A stretch of 64,000 nt of DNA, taken from the NCBI GenBank assembly GCA_017469955.1, contig JAFUFJ010000009.1:216938-280937 (forward strand). Direction: 5' to 3'. The notes beneath the pieces are model-generated. The model saw only the letters and a list, made by a program, of their open reading frames with translations, was not told the origin of the DNA and searched no databases. This DNA is from Prevotella sp. (GTDB taxonomy: Bacteria; Bacteroidota; Bacteroidia; Bacteroidales; Bacteroidaceae). Shown piece by piece: positions 1-9,337 of this stretch (position 1 is the stretch's first letter; each line of letters opens with the position of its first letter). The translations under genes were made by a program, and so were the position numbers.

Positions 1-408
1 GAATGTTGGCCCTGCATAAGCTACTGCCAAGTCGAAAGTACCTTCAATGTCGGACTCGTGTTCCATTAGTGCTTCCATCCAAAAGTAGCTGTTTTTGTTC
101 AATTTGCTATAAATATAGGCAAGTGCAAGTTTTATCAATGTCCAAGTTACTCCTTCTGCGAACAGCTTTCTCCTTAATGTTTCCAGTGGTGGGCGCTGAA
201 GGGCCTGCCAATTGTTGGCTATGCAGTCAATTTGGTGGATGGTCACTTCTTTGGGTAGCATAGCAAAAAAGCCTCCCTGCTTGTGTGCTAAAGCCACATG
301 CACATCATATTGCGTTAGGTCAATTGCTGAAAGCAATCCCAAAAGCGATTTCTCTACTCCACCGACATTCATTGAGTAGAGCAAAAAAAGTATTTTCTTG
401 CGATGCAT
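1..408 (-). CDS. Glycosyltransferase, GT4-like, N-terminal part (runs off window)
   Basis: An open frame starts at ATG 408 and stays open to the window edge, giving 136 codons. The N-terminus has a hydrophobic beta strand followed by N-x-GG-x-E (about residues 14-19, in SMNVGGVEKSLLGLL), the donor-domain glycine motif typical of GT4/GT-B glycosyltransferases. It is the last gene seen in the minus-strand polysaccharide operon. A 150-bp gap with no recognisable content separates it from the decayed GT2 upstream. The sugar specificity and the C-terminal half are not visible. Confidence 0.75.
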   Translation of the reverse strand, partial: MHRKKILFLLYSMNVGGVEKSLLGLLSAIDLTQYDVHVALAHKQGGFFAMLPKEVTIHQIDCIANNWQALQRPPLETLRRKLFAEGVTWTLIKLALAYIYSKLNKNSYFWMEALMEHESDIEGTFDLAVAYAGPTF

Positions 409-558
409 GGCTGTAAGCTATATTATCATCTATGTCCCTCCATCTTCCTTTTTCCCCAGCTCCACAGGAACAAGCGACCGACCGAAAACCTGCACAAAAC
501 AGATATAAATAGTAATTTAGGATCCATTACCTTATATTTACAAAGCAACCCTACAATA

Positions 559-1116
559 TTATAAGGAACATCTACTTGATTCTATTGCGACTCCAATAAG
601 TTGTTCTGCTACACGTTTCGCAATGATAGATTTCAACTCATTTCCACCAAATAGCTGTATAAAGACCAAATCAATATCAAGCGACGAAGCGATGAACTTG
701 ATTTTCTTGTCTGGACTTTTAAAATGACCAGCACTTTCTGGCAAAACCCGATAAACGCCTGTCGTATCTTGAAGAAAATAAATATCGAATTTAGCTGAGA
801 GAAAAAGCCATAGAGGCCAATCTTCCATAGGCCATGATGCTCTTTGAAACTTGGTATTCTTGATACAGATTTTTTCTAAAACATGTGGTAAGCGTTATCA
901 CCCGATTATCGACCAAGAGATGCTTATAATCTGACTGTGTCGACCATCCCTTTCTGAAAGCCCCATCTTCTTGCATGAAGATGTCAGCTTGGGTGTAAAC
1001 CAGCCTACTCAATCTGATGCCTCTAAAATATTTACCTGTTTTTGCAATTTGAGAGCATCTGTCCTATAATCGTCGCCTTCACAGAGTGCAATATACTTTG
1101 CCATCGCATTATCTTT
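559..1116 (-). pseudogene. Decayed GT2 glycosyltransferase remnant
   Basis: Reading from 1116 downward gives AKYIALCEGDDYRTDALKLQ, which matches the DXD-containing core of the intact GT2 at 3382-4428 (YIALCEGDDYWTAAEKLERQ). The frame then stops near 1010. Downstream homologous-looking protein continues in two other frames that overlap at 791-828, so at least two frameshifts are needed to join the pieces. The nucleotide-binding N-terminus (about 100 residues) is absent, because the fragment abuts the stop of the upstream flavoenzyme. Interpreted as a truncated, frameshifted glycosyltransferase; sequencing error could explain one shift but not the missing N-terminus. Confidence 0.7.
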
Positions 1117-1117
1117 G

Positions 1118-2401
1118 TCAATGATATTTGAGAGATTTTATTGCATTGCTGGTTTCCATGGCTGCCTTAATTGCCACATCCATGTTGTAATATTCCCAAT
1201 CAGCAAAACGGCCAGTAGTATAGAAACCGTAAGTTGAAAGAAATTTCTTCAACTCGGTTATCATCTGACGTGTCCGCCCATTTTGAATTGGATAGGTGTA
1301 CGGATTGAAGAGATGGGTAATGTAGCGGGGTGACAATGGCATCTGCCGAAGGTTTTGCCTGATGACATCCTCTGAGATGGCATCAGTAAACTCAATCGTT
1401 CCTGTCATTGTGTGGCTCTCCCCATTGTTGGTCGGAGAGAAATTGCCTGTGCAAATAATGCGGTGAGCCTCGTACTGATTGCTGGGCAAATAAACCCAAC
1501 TATATGGATTTGGGGAAATTTCGCAAAAGACAGTAGTTGTTCCGTGATATTCGAGGACTTCTATCTCTTGCGAGAATCCGCACAACTCCAGATTCTTCAG
1601 CAACGTTGGGAGTTGCTTGATATTTCCGCAAAACACGACATAATCGAACGACTCACATCCGGCACCTGCGCAGACCTGCCACGTTCCATCTGGCATTCTC
1701 TCTATCTCGCATACATCAGCATTACATTTGATAGAGAGGCCATGGGAGAGGCGGTCTATGATAAACTGTGAGCCATTGTTCTTCTCATACCAAAAAGAGC
1801 TATGCACAAATGATTTCTCTTCAACTTGCTTGAAATTGTTGTATATGATTTCCTCAACCGTGGGCATCGGCAATTTGCCTTCTAACCAGGTAATGGGTAC
1901 GTCGTTGAGTCGTCTGCGCCATATCTTTTCATTGTATGGCTTGAAATATATGTCATAGAGTGTCTGTCCGAAACGTTGTACTAAGAATTCCTCAAAATTG
2001 TCAATCCCCGCAATGTTGTTTCCTGCCTTGCTCATCAATACCAAGTCATGCGCTATCTTTCTGACGATTTCGTCTGGCAGCATATATGCGTGGTTTTCTA
2101 TAGGATAGGGAATGATTTGCTGATTGCCCATCCACACCACCGAATTCCGCTCTGCCTTGACAAACTCCGCATCCTTATCGAAGAAGCCCCAAAACCATTG
2201 CAGCACATCCTCATACTTGGAATTGAACACATGGCCTCCACAGGTGTGAAATAAGCCTCCATGCACACGCTGGCATCTCAGCAAACCGCCAGGGACTGAT
2301 TCTTTCTCGAAAACTGTAACAAAGAACTGTTCTCTCAACAAATGGGCTAACGAAAGCCCTGAGATCCCCCCCCCAATTATGGCTATTCTCCGTTTCATCA
2401 T
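1118..2401 (-). CDS. UDP-galactopyranose mutase-like FAD-dependent enzyme
   Basis: 427 residues. The N-terminus IAIIGGGISGLSLAHLL (residues 6-22) is an FAD dinucleotide-binding motif, followed by VFEKESVPGGLLRC and GGHVFNSKY, as in UDP-galactopyranose mutase and related amine-oxidase-fold sugar enzymes. Such enzymes isomerise nucleotide sugars, for example UDP-Galp to UDP-Galf, for cell-surface glycans; the exact substrate is inferred only. The start was placed at ATG 2401 (MMKRR) because it overlaps the stop of the upstream glycosyltransferase; the longer frame from 2458 lies inside that gene. Gly10-12 are encoded by an uninterrupted run of nine G (2366-2374), so any one-base slip would truncate the protein near its start. 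Confidence 0.75.
   Translation of the reverse strand: MMKRRIAIIGGGISGLSLAHLLREQFFVTVFEKESVPGGLLRCQRVHGGLFHTCGGHVFNSKYEDVLQWFWGFFDKDAEFVKAERNSVVWMGNQQIIPYPIENHAYMLPDEIVRKIAHDLVLMSKAGNNIAGIDNFEEFLVQRFGQTLYDIYFKPYNEKIWRRRLNDVPITWLEGKLPMPTVEEIIYNNFKQVEEKSFVHSSFWYEKNNGSQFIIDRLSHGLSIKCNADVCEIERMPDGTWQVCAGAGCESFDYVVFCGNIKQLPTLLKNLELCGFSQEIEVLEYHGTTTVFCEISPNPYSWVYLPSNQYEAHRIICTGNFSPTNNGESHTMTGTIEFTDAISEDVIRQNLRQMPLSPRYITHLFNPYTYPIQNGRTRQMITELKKFLSTYGFYTTGRFADWEYYNMDVAIKAAMETSNAIKSLKYH
2366..2374 (-). repeat. G9 homopolymer in flavoenzyme gene
   Basis: Nine uninterrupted G on the coding strand encode the three Gly of the FAD-binding motif. With eight G the frame stops within about ten codons (CGT TAG). 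With ten it continues off-frame for about fifty codons before a stop. The present length is the functional one. Confidence 0.9.
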
Positions 2402-3366
2402 GATATTTTGTTTAAGATGTCTTTCAACATGGCCACACGGTTTGAGGAATAGTGACATGAAAGGTACTCGCTGTATTTCTCCATGTCTGCGCTCTCGTTG
2501 CGGGCTTTATCTAACTTTAACTCGAAATCGCAATAACTGTCACACGAAGAAGCAATATGTTCCATGTTGTAGTATTTCGTGTCAACATTCTCTGGGTAGC
2601 GTGCTATCACGTGACACCCTGATGCTATTAGCTCCAGCCATCGGGGAGTAACCTGGTTGTATCCATTACGCCACTCATGTTCGCCATCTATGCCCTGGGT
2701 CGCATATAATGCACATCTGGCCTGCTGGGTAAGATGCATATAGTCTTCTCTCGTAATGATATTTCCGACCAACTCTCCCGTTGATGTGTAATATGAAAAA
2801 CTCTTCGTGTCTTTTCTGAGAACATACACAAAATCGGGGTGCTTTTTCGCATATTCCTTAAGGAACCCCATGAGAACAGAATTCTGACGGCCCATCAACA
2901 CTAAATCGAATTTCTTCTCGAAGCGTGTTTCTCCCGTAATCTTATATTTGTCTGATATGGACAGAGGCAAGTGAGCAATAGGCAAGCGGGTGTTGTTTTC
3001 CTTTAAGAACACATACGCTTCCAAACTGGATATAAGCACTTGTTTATGCTTGCTGTATGCCCGCTCAAAGCCAGCAATCTTTTTTTTTGTCAGATTAAAA
3101 TCTATAATGCAGGGTAACACCTTGTGGTTGTTCCAGAAATTATAGTTACCTGCACTTAGATCATAACGAAACAGGTTGCCTTTGCCTAACAATACAATGT
3201 CGTCAAGTATAGGGAGTCTGAACGCGTGTGGATTGACTGATACTTTGGGTTCTTCCCATATAGGAATACCCATCTCCCTTGAGAAAATGTCTTCCCACTC
3301 AAAAACTATCTGCCAAAAGAAACGTTTGTCTATGGCACGACATGAAGAGATTCTTTCAATTTTCAC
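2398..3366 (-). CDS. Glycosyltransferase, GT-B fold (GT1/GT4-like)
   Basis: 322 residues from a GTG start; no in-frame ATG lies upstream. The C-terminal half has FDLVLMGRQNSVL, consistent with the start of the nucleotide-sugar domain, and PRWLELIASGCHVIARYPEN, the conserved Glu plus small-residue segment that contacts the donor in GT-B enzymes. It likely adds one sugar to the lipid-linked repeat unit on the cytoplasmic face. It begins 15 bp after the GT2 stop and its stop overlaps the next start, so it is translated as part of the operon. A run of nine A (3080-3088 on the minus strand) lies in its middle. Acceptor and donor are unknown. Confidence 0.75.
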   Translation of the reverse strand: MKIERISSCRAIDKRFFWQIVFEWEDIFSREMGIPIWEEPKVSVNPHAFRLPILDDIVLLGKGNLFRYDLSAGNYNFWNNHKVLPCIIDFNLTKKKIAGFERAYSKHKQVLISSLEAYVFLKENNTRLPIAHLPLSISDKYKITGETRFEKKFDLVLMGRQNSVLMGFLKEYAKKHPDFVYVLRKDTKSFSYYTSTGELVGNIITREDYMHLTQQARCALYATQGIDGEHEWRNGYNQVTPRWLELIASGCHVIARYPENVDTKYYNMEHIASSCDSYCDFELKLDKARNESADMEKYSEYLSCHYSSNRVAMLKDILNKIS

Positions 3367-3381
3367 AATTATAGAATTTTA

Positions 3382-4428
3382 TCAAAATCTAAGATAACCA
3401 GTATGTATTCTTACACCAAGCTTTGCGAGCAGTATAGATAAAATCAGTTGAGGATATTTAATGAAAAAGAGTTTAACATTATATATACCAAGGTAAGACA
3501 AGCAATCCTTAACAAAAGACATTTTTCTTCTCAATAGTTCCGAGATGGCATAAGGAGCTATAAAATTGTAAACGAATTTTTGAGCGGCCCGTGTTCTCTC
3601 AATCCTACACAAACTGAAAATATTGGAGAAAAAACGATTTTGCAATGGTTGTCTATTTGAGCCAGAGTAAACGCCTCCATCATGGATACGATAACATCCC
3701 ATGTTATCTTTCATTAGGTAACAACAACCTTGAGTAAAGAGTGCAAAGTAAAGCATCATATCAATTTTTACATCATATTCCGTATATTTGGATTTGTTTA
3801 AGGCATCGGCCTTATACATTGTAGTCAAGATTTTTGTAAAGAAATGTTCTCGCAAATAGGAATCCATACTAAGAATGATACCGTCACCCTCAAATTTTAT
3901 GTTCAGTTCATGTGGTCTATAAGAAGACTTGTTTTGTATCCATTCAGTATAGTCATGAACACAAAATGCGACATTTTCATTGTTTTCCAAAACACCTACT
4001 TGTCTTTCCAGCTTCTCCGCTGCCGTCCAATAGTCATCTCCCTCGCATAGGGCAATGTACTTTACATCTATGTCCCATTCCGCCCACAAGTGGGCTTTAT
4101 CCTTGCGCTGCGAATAGTAGTTCTCCTTGAGGAAGATGACGAGGAAATAGCAATTGGGGTTGGTGCGGTGGTGGGCGTAGACGAAATGGGCCTCGTCGGT
4201 GGTCCATTCGCTTCGTCCTTCTTCAACCTCTACCTGGAAATGCTGGTCAAGATATTGACGGATGACATCTTGCTCTCCGTCGGTGCTGGCATCGTCGCAG
4301 ATGATAGCGAGGAAAGGGAAAGTGGTCTGTTGCATACAGAAGCCGTTCATGGCATCGGTGATGTAGGCAGACTGGTTGTAGGTCATGCAATGGATGCTGA
4401 CCAGGAAATCAGGGTGCTGGGGTATCAT
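3382..4428 (-). CDS. Family 2 glycosyltransferase
   Basis: 348 residues. The N-terminal GT-A domain shows VSIHCMTYNQSAYITDAMNG, then CDDASTDGE (nucleotide-binding Asp pair), and CEGDDYWT near residue 135 (the metal-binding DXD plus the Trp usual in this group). C-terminal residues form a less conserved region with basic and hydrophobic stretches that may associate with the membrane. The start ATG overlaps the flippase stop by four bases (ATGA), indicating translational coupling. Its core is the best match in the window to the decayed GT2 at 559-1116, suggesting that the two are paralogues. The sugar transferred is unknown. Confidence 0.85.
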   Translation of the reverse strand: MIPQHPDFLVSIHCMTYNQSAYITDAMNGFCMQQTTFPFLAIICDDASTDGEQDVIRQYLDQHFQVEVEEGRSEWTTDEAHFVYAHHRTNPNCYFLVIFLKENYYSQRKDKAHLWAEWDIDVKYIALCEGDDYWTAAEKLERQVGVLENNENVAFCVHDYTEWIQNKSSYRPHELNIKFEGDGIILSMDSYLREHFFTKILTTMYKADALNKSKYTEYDVKIDMMLYFALFTQGCCYLMKDNMGCYRIHDGGVYSGSNRQPLQNRFFSNIFSLCRIERTRAAQKFVYNFIAPYAISELLRRKMSFVKDCLSYLGIYNVKLFFIKYPQLILSILLAKLGVRIHTGYLRF

Positions 4429-5867
4429 TTCTTAAGAATGTTTTCTTTAAATATACTCAACGAATAAGACATGTCTCTATTATTAAACACATATGACAAT
4501 CCTATATATATAAGTATCCCAAGGATAGTTCCACTTACCAATTGCAACAGATAGGAAGAAAAATGAATGGACAGCAAGAACACAATGCTGCCCATGAAAA
4601 TTGAAGACAGCAGACTGGGCGTCAGATCCTTCATCTGTGTAAGATATCCGACACCTATCAATTTTCCTGTATAAAAAGTGTTCACAATAAGGCATATCAA
4701 AGAACCTGCAATATTTCCTATACACAACCAGAATACGCCGTAACGTATTGCTGTAAAAAGGATTGACAGACCGATAATTTTCTTGATGATTTCCAGTCGC
4801 AAGAACAAGTCTGAACGTCCACGAACCATCAGCAAGTTGAGGTTTAACGCGTGGATAGGATACCACATCATGGAGAAGCATATCACCTGCAACAAAGGAA
4901 TTGCCGGTGCCCATTTTTCAGTAATCAACAACAACACGAAAGGCTTGGCTAAAGCTGCAAGAAGCATCATAATAGGGAAAACCACAAATCCTGACAAACG
5001 GATCATTTTTCTATAAACCGACGCCAAAAGATATTTGTCATCCTGAACCTTTGCCAACACGGGAAATGTCACTTTTGAGAGCATATTTGAAGCCGTGGTC
5101 GAAGGTATTGAAGCGTAGCTTCGAGCCTTGTCATAGTAGCCCAAATCAGATGAAGAGAACTTTTTACCTATTATCAGTGGAGCCAGATTATTATAGGCAG
5201 TATCAAGCAAGCCAGAAAGCATGATTTTCGAGCCATAGGCAAAGAATTCCTTAAATGATTTCCATGAAAAATTTAGTCCAGGAAACCAATGTTGAAATCG
5301 CCAATACATCAAACCGCGGACAAGGAGGCCCAAGAAGTTAGGATATATCAACGACCAAACACCAAATCCCATAAATGCAAGTATTATCGACACGACACCT
5401 ATTACAATCGTTGAGGTGACATGAATAATACTCTTAAGCTTAAAATTAAGTTCTATTGACAATTTCGTACCCTGAACTGCTATGAAAGACTGTAGAAACA
5501 TGTAAACGGCATTCACACAGACAATGTCTCTCAGCAATGGTTGATCGTAGAAGCGAGCTATCCACGTAGAACTGAAAGCCAGCAATATACTAAAGAACAG
5601 AGATAAGGTGACGTTTGTTACATAAACAGTACTGTAATCAATTGGCTCTCTACTATTTTTACGCACTAATGCATTAGTGAATCCAGAGTCAATAAGTGTA
5701 TAAGATATTGCAAAGAATATACCAGTCATCGCTATCAGCCCATAATCTGAAGGCATCAACAAACGGGCAAGGATGACCCCCTGCACAAAGCCAAAAATCT
5801 GCAAAGAAAAGGATTCGGCAAAAGTCCAAAGAAGACCGTTTACCGTTTTTTGACGTATTTCGGACAT
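4425..5867 (-). CDS. Polysaccharide flippase (Wzx-like, MATE/PST superfamily)
   Basis: 480 residues, almost entirely hydrophobic with about 12-14 predicted membrane spans. The N-terminus (TVNGLLWTFAESFSLQIFGF, then LARLLMPSDYGLIAMTGIFF) is typical of the polysaccharide transporter family that flips undecaprenyl-linked repeat units across the inner membrane. ATG 5867 is preferred over TTG 5873; it lies 2 bp after the stop of the upstream gene. Its presence among glycosyltransferases says the operon builds a surface polysaccharide or O-antigen-like glycan by the flippase/polymerase route. A polymerase is not recognised inside this window. Confidence 0.88.
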   Translation of the reverse strand: MSEIRQKTVNGLLWTFAESFSLQIFGFVQGVILARLLMPSDYGLIAMTGIFFAISYTLIDSGFTNALVRKNSREPIDYSTVYVTNVTLSLFFSILLAFSSTWIARFYDQPLLRDIVCVNAVYMFLQSFIAVQGTKLSIELNFKLKSIIHVTSTIVIGVVSIILAFMGFGVWSLIYPNFLGLLVRGLMYWRFQHWFPGLNFSWKSFKEFFAYGSKIMLSGLLDTAYNNLAPLIIGKKFSSSDLGYYDKARSYASIPSTTASNMLSKVTFPVLAKVQDDKYLLASVYRKMIRLSGFVVFPIMMLLAALAKPFVLLLITEKWAPAIPLLQVICFSMMWYPIHALNLNLLMVRGRSDLFLRLEIIKKIIGLSILFTAIRYGVFWLCIGNIAGSLICLIVNTFYTGKLIGVGYLTQMKDLTPSLLSSIFMGSIVFLLSIHFSSYLLQLVSGTILGILIYIGLSYVFNNRDMSYSLSIFKENILKK

Positions 5868-5869
5868 CT

Positions 5870-6799
5870 TCAATATTGCTGTTTGTTTAACAAAGCCTCA
5901 AACTTGAGTCCCTGAAGAGCATTTGCTATCTCTCTTCCCTGCTGGCGACCTACTCGTTGAAAAGCATTTTTCTGTTGCTCCTCAGCAATGGCTTTCACCT
6001 CATCCTGAAATACAGGTGAAGCGACGTTCAGTTCCCCAGATTTAAGTTTAGCCTCTACGCTTTGCTGAGTACCGTTAACAACTTCATCATTAACTTGTTT
6101 TTGGAATTTGGAAAACAAATCAAGCACGGCTTTTCCTGTCTTGTCCGTATGTTTTACAAAATAAATACACTCATCATAGTCTGCTTTCTTCTCATAGATA
6201 GCATGAGCAGAAGCTCCATCATGTTCAGCACATACCTTTACCGCAAACAGTTCAGACCCCAAACTCCAGTCAATATTGCTAGCATCTTTGTCTGCTACTG
6301 GCGTATAGTTTGCATCACGATAATATATATTGAGGATATAAAGAGCACCCATAGCCTGCAAAAGGTTATCAATGGTGCCTTTCTTCAAATTGTTGGCTCT
6401 GTCATGCTTTACTGCTTGATAAGCGATTTGCCATTTTGATGAGCTTGTGCCGCGTTTAAAAGACTTATGCAAAGGTGTCAGTACCCTGTCTTCTTCTTTT
6501 TCAAGATAAAGGAACGGGGAGGTAACGAAAATTTTCTTCTGGTCAATCTTCCATTTGTCGTGAAGAAGACCCAAACAATCTGTATCGAAATATAGATCTT
6601 TGCCGCTCGGTTTCGTGCCGCCATTTGCGTGATAAAGTTCTTTCGACAACGCTTCACATTCTATGGCTGTTCTTACCAGAAGATCGCTAATTTTTGAAGA
6701 ATACACTTTAAGTTGATCATCATCGATGTGTACAACTTCTGCTAATGCAAGAAATTCTTTTTCTATCCGCTTATATGCGTTCCAAAATAATTGCGTCAT
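5870..6799 (-). CDS. Unknown protein, HEPN-like helical fold suspected
   Basis: 309 residues, soluble and mostly helical, with no signal peptide or membrane segment. A segment around residue 130 (SKWQIAYQAVKHDR) followed by a helical stretch rich in Leu and Ala (NLLQAMGALYIL) resembles the core of small HEPN-type proteins, but no textbook R-x4-6-H motif is obvious. The C-terminus is charged and coiled-coil-like. It sits 46 bp after the PIN-like gene and directly before the flippase (2-bp gap to ATG 5867), so it is co-transcribed with both. A role with the PIN-like neighbour in stress or phage response is inference; a structural role in glycan export cannot be excluded. Confidence 0.6.
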   Translation of the reverse strand: MTQLFWNAYKRIEKEFLALAEVVHIDDDQLKVYSSKISDLLVRTAIECEALSKELYHANGGTKPSGKDLYFDTDCLGLLHDKWKIDQKKIFVTSPFLYLEKEEDRVLTPLHKSFKRGTSSSKWQIAYQAVKHDRANNLKKGTIDNLLQAMGALYILNIYYRDANYTPVADKDASNIDWSLGSELFAVKVCAEHDGASAHAIYEKKADYDECIYFVKHTDKTGKAVLDLFSKFQKQVNDEVVNGTQQSVEAKLKSGELNVASPVFQDEVKAIAEEQQKNAFQRVGRQQGREIANALQGLKFEALLNKQQY

Positions 6800-6845
6800 T
6801 ATCCCAAATATCTATTTCCTTAGATCTATAGTTCCTTTTAAAGGT

Positions 6846-8234
6846 TTAGTCATCTTTATCCATAAACTCGCGATACTCTCTGTAGCAGTCTATGCACAAA
6901 CCCATTTCATTCGCATACCCGTGCGCTCCGCATCTAATGCATATGTCATCTTCCTTCGGCTCGTCAAACTCAAGGGTATCGCTAAAATCAAATTCTTTTA
7001 CTATTTCTCCACCTTCGCATTCTATCTCGGAATAGTTTACAATCCTTGCAGGATATTCCCATAGACGGAAGGTTAACGTTATCTCATGTCCATTATCACA
7101 TTCTATATATTCGTGATGAGTATATACCATCTCGTCCCCCATCTCCCGTTCATCGGAGTATTCTCCATCCCAATCCCAGTCGATTTCATCCTTTCTGATT
7201 ACAATAATCCCATCCTTTTCATCTTCATCACTACAGCAGGCCTCGCAGTTTACAACCAATACATCATCCCCATTTTTATAATGTTTGAGCCGTTGTTCAT
7301 ATTCATTCCTTATCAGCACCCTCTTCACCGCCTCCAATTTGGAGAACAAAGGCAGTTCTGAACTATCTTTGTATCTCTGCTCCAGCTCACTAATAAAGCC
7401 TTTCAAGCTGTACATCCATATCAGTTGACCTGTCTCGTCTTGAAACTCCTTCAGCAGTTCATGCCTCGGGACATCAGTCGGCTTATTTCCGTCAAAGTGA
7501 TACCAGTCGTTCTTCAAGTCGTTGCACACGAAGATTATGGGTACATTCTTGTCTTTAGCATATGCTATAATCTCTTTCCAAATCAAGAGGTCGCCATACC
7601 GTTGCAAGCCTTTCTTCTTTTGGTTAAAGGGTGGAGCATCTTCATAGCCTGGTGGAATCAGATTACGATAACGAAACTCTCCCTCCTTAACGATGCTCAT
7701 CTGCTGTTGAAAAGAAAAGGGCGTGCCTTGCATCAAGTTGTCTACTAACTTGTTGACAATATCGTCTGCTATCTCTTGCTGTAATGAAGCTTTCCGCTTT
7801 GCGTACTGTTCTTTGATTTCTTTTCTAATCAGCTGCAATTTTTCTCTAACCACCTTATCAGCGACTTTAATCTTATCAAGCGACGATGGTTCAAGGTATG
7901 GATGATAGGTGTCATTGTCATTATCCTTCAAGAACGCATCCATCTCTGCCTCATAGCGGTTGACATATACGCCTTGCTTGGGTAAACCATAGGGAGCAAA
8001 AGAATTTTCAATCAGTGCCTCCCTATTCTTCTTATACTCGTAAACTACATGAGCGGGAAGCCACAGTCGGCTTTTCACAATGCCAAAAATCTCCAAGAGC
8101 GTTTTCTTTGGTTCCTCGGCCATGCAGTAGAGGTTGCCTAAAGTGGAGGTATCGAACACGATGGTCGCCTTAGACCACAGCGCATTCTTTTCATCCTTGC
8201 TTAGTTTGTAGTATTCAATCTTGTTCATTAACAT
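6846..8234 (-). CDS. PIN-like nuclease domain protein with C-terminal zinc ribbon
   Basis: 462 residues. Residues 23-300 look like a PIN-like domain of the large type (PIN_8/DUF4935): TIVFDTSTLGNLY with the first acidic residue at Asp28, IPPGYEDAPPFNQKKKG, RYGDLLIWKEIIAYAK with a central Asp, and IIFVCNDLKNDWY near the third acidic position. PIN domains are metal-dependent ribonucleases. A middle acidic region carries a CEACC cluster, and the last 30 residues hold two CxxC pairs (CIRCG and CIDCY) that form a probable zinc ribbon. ATG 8234 or 8228 could start it. It is transcribed with the polysaccharide genes, 32 bp after the dehydrogenase, which is an unusual place for such a nuclease. Confidence 0.75.
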   Translation of the reverse strand: MLMNKIEYYKLSKDEKNALWSKATIVFDTSTLGNLYCMAEEPKKTLLEIFGIVKSRLWLPAHVVYEYKKNREALIENSFAPYGLPKQGVYVNRYEAEMDAFLKDNDNDTYHPYLEPSSLDKIKVADKVVREKLQLIRKEIKEQYAKRKASLQQEIADDIVNKLVDNLMQGTPFSFQQQMSIVKEGEFRYRNLIPPGYEDAPPFNQKKKGLQRYGDLLIWKEIIAYAKDKNVPIIFVCNDLKNDWYHFDGNKPTDVPRHELLKEFQDETGQLIWMYSLKGFISELEQRYKDSSELPLFSKLEAVKRVLIRNEYEQRLKHYKNGDDVLVVNCEACCSDEDEKDGIIVIRKDEIDWDWDGEYSDEREMGDEMVYTHHEYIECDNGHEITLTFRLWEYPARIVNYSEIECEGGEIVKEFDFSDTLEFDEPKEDDICIRCGAHGYANEMGLCIDCYREYREFMDKDD

Positions 8235-8266
8235 TTTATTTGAGCGAGCATCTCGATATTCTAATC

Positions 8267-9313
8267 CTATGTGCCACTTTTTATCAGCGAGGCATAATCA
8301 ACGAGATTGTTCTCGGCAAGAGCAACGTCCTTACCTAATCCCCTGCGTTTAGCTTCTTCGTAGATATAGTTAGCAAAATTGATGTCGATGTAAGAAAGTC
8401 CAACGGAATTGAAATATATAAATTCATCATCATTCTCTCGACCTACCTTTGTTCCGGCAATAAGCTCGGAGAGATTGGCGTGGATGTCTTCATCATGCAA
8501 CAGGTCTTCTTTATACATGCGGCAGAGAGTCTGAGAGCGGTGCTTCACAACCTCCCATTCGTCACATACAATCTTGTCCGCTTTCTGGGCAACACCATAT
8601 TCATCTTCCCAACCACCGACATGAATGTAAAGACCACCCTTGGTGATGTCAGTAGCTTTGAGAACAGGGCTTTGGGCGCTGATGGCAGTAACGATGATGT
8701 CCGCTCCGCTTGCACAGAGATGGGAGTTGTTGTCGCAAGTGACAAACTTAACATCAGGAACGATGTCTTTAAACTTATCAATAAAGCCTTGCTCAATCTC
8801 AGTATTGAGAGAACACACTCTGCACTCTTTTATGGAGGGGAACAAGTGCTTCAAAAGAGTAAAGTGCATACGAGCCTCTTCTCCGGCACCAATAATCCCG
8901 ATTTTCTCAACTTTAGAAGGTGCCAGATACTTAGCCGCAGTACATCCGACAGCTGCAGTGCGCATCTTCGTAGAAAGGGTTCCATCAATCACAGCTACAG
9001 GGAAACCTGTCTCCAACTCGGAGATGAGCATGATTCCCGTTACATTCTGGACTCCTTTGGGAGCATTTGAAGGGAACACCGACACCCACTTCATGCCGTA
9101 AATCTTCTCATTAATAAGAGATGCGGGCATACAATTGATGCGATTCTGGGTCGCTTCATCAAATATCTGGGAGATCTTGTCCGGCATGATAATGTCGCCA
9201 TCAAGATACTTGCGAAAGGAATCTTCAATGATTCCACAAATAGCATCTGCATTGCCTTTGAACATCTCAGCAACTTCTTCCTGGCTGATGATCTTAATAG
9301 AAATATTGCTCAT
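8267..9313 (-). CDS. Ornithine cyclodeaminase / mu-crystallin family NAD-dependent enzyme
   Basis: 348 residues. The Rossmann motif KIGIIGAGEEARMHF sits near residue 137, preceded by the family segment GTLSTKMRTAAVGCTAAKYLA and followed by ADIIVTAISAQSPVL. The family includes ornithine cyclodeaminase, alanine dehydrogenase and SbnB-like enzymes that oxidise N-substituted amino acids; substrate cannot be decided by eye. It begins 24 bp after the third ATP-grasp ligase and is probably part of the same biosynthetic step, supplying or modifying an amino acid that the ligases attach. That pathway role is inference from context. Confidence 0.85.
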   Translation of the reverse strand: MSNISIKIISQEEVAEMFKGNADAICGIIEDSFRKYLDGDIIMPDKISQIFDEATQNRINCMPASLINEKIYGMKWVSVFPSNAPKGVQNVTGIMLISELETGFPVAVIDGTLSTKMRTAAVGCTAAKYLAPSKVEKIGIIGAGEEARMHFTLLKHLFPSIKECRVCSLNTEIEQGFIDKFKDIVPDVKFVTCDNNSHLCASGADIIVTAISAQSPVLKATDITKGGLYIHVGGWEDEYGVAQKADKIVCDEWEVVKHRSQTLCRMYKEDLLHDEDIHANLSELIAGTKVGRENDDEFIYFNSVGLSYIDINFANYIYEEAKRRGLGKDVALAENNLVDYASLIKSGT

Positions 9314-9337
9314 AATATCTTGTGTTTTACTTTATTC

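Noticed and set aside
3080-3088. A9 run inside the GT1/4 gene as a fourth contingency tract
   Set aside because: Runs of nine A or T are common by chance in this AT-rich part, and other A/T runs of 8-9 occur between genes. Not counted with the G tracts.
8480-9070. 196-codon plus-strand ORF
   Set aside because: It is the antisense shadow of the dehydrogenase gene, whose own motifs are clear.
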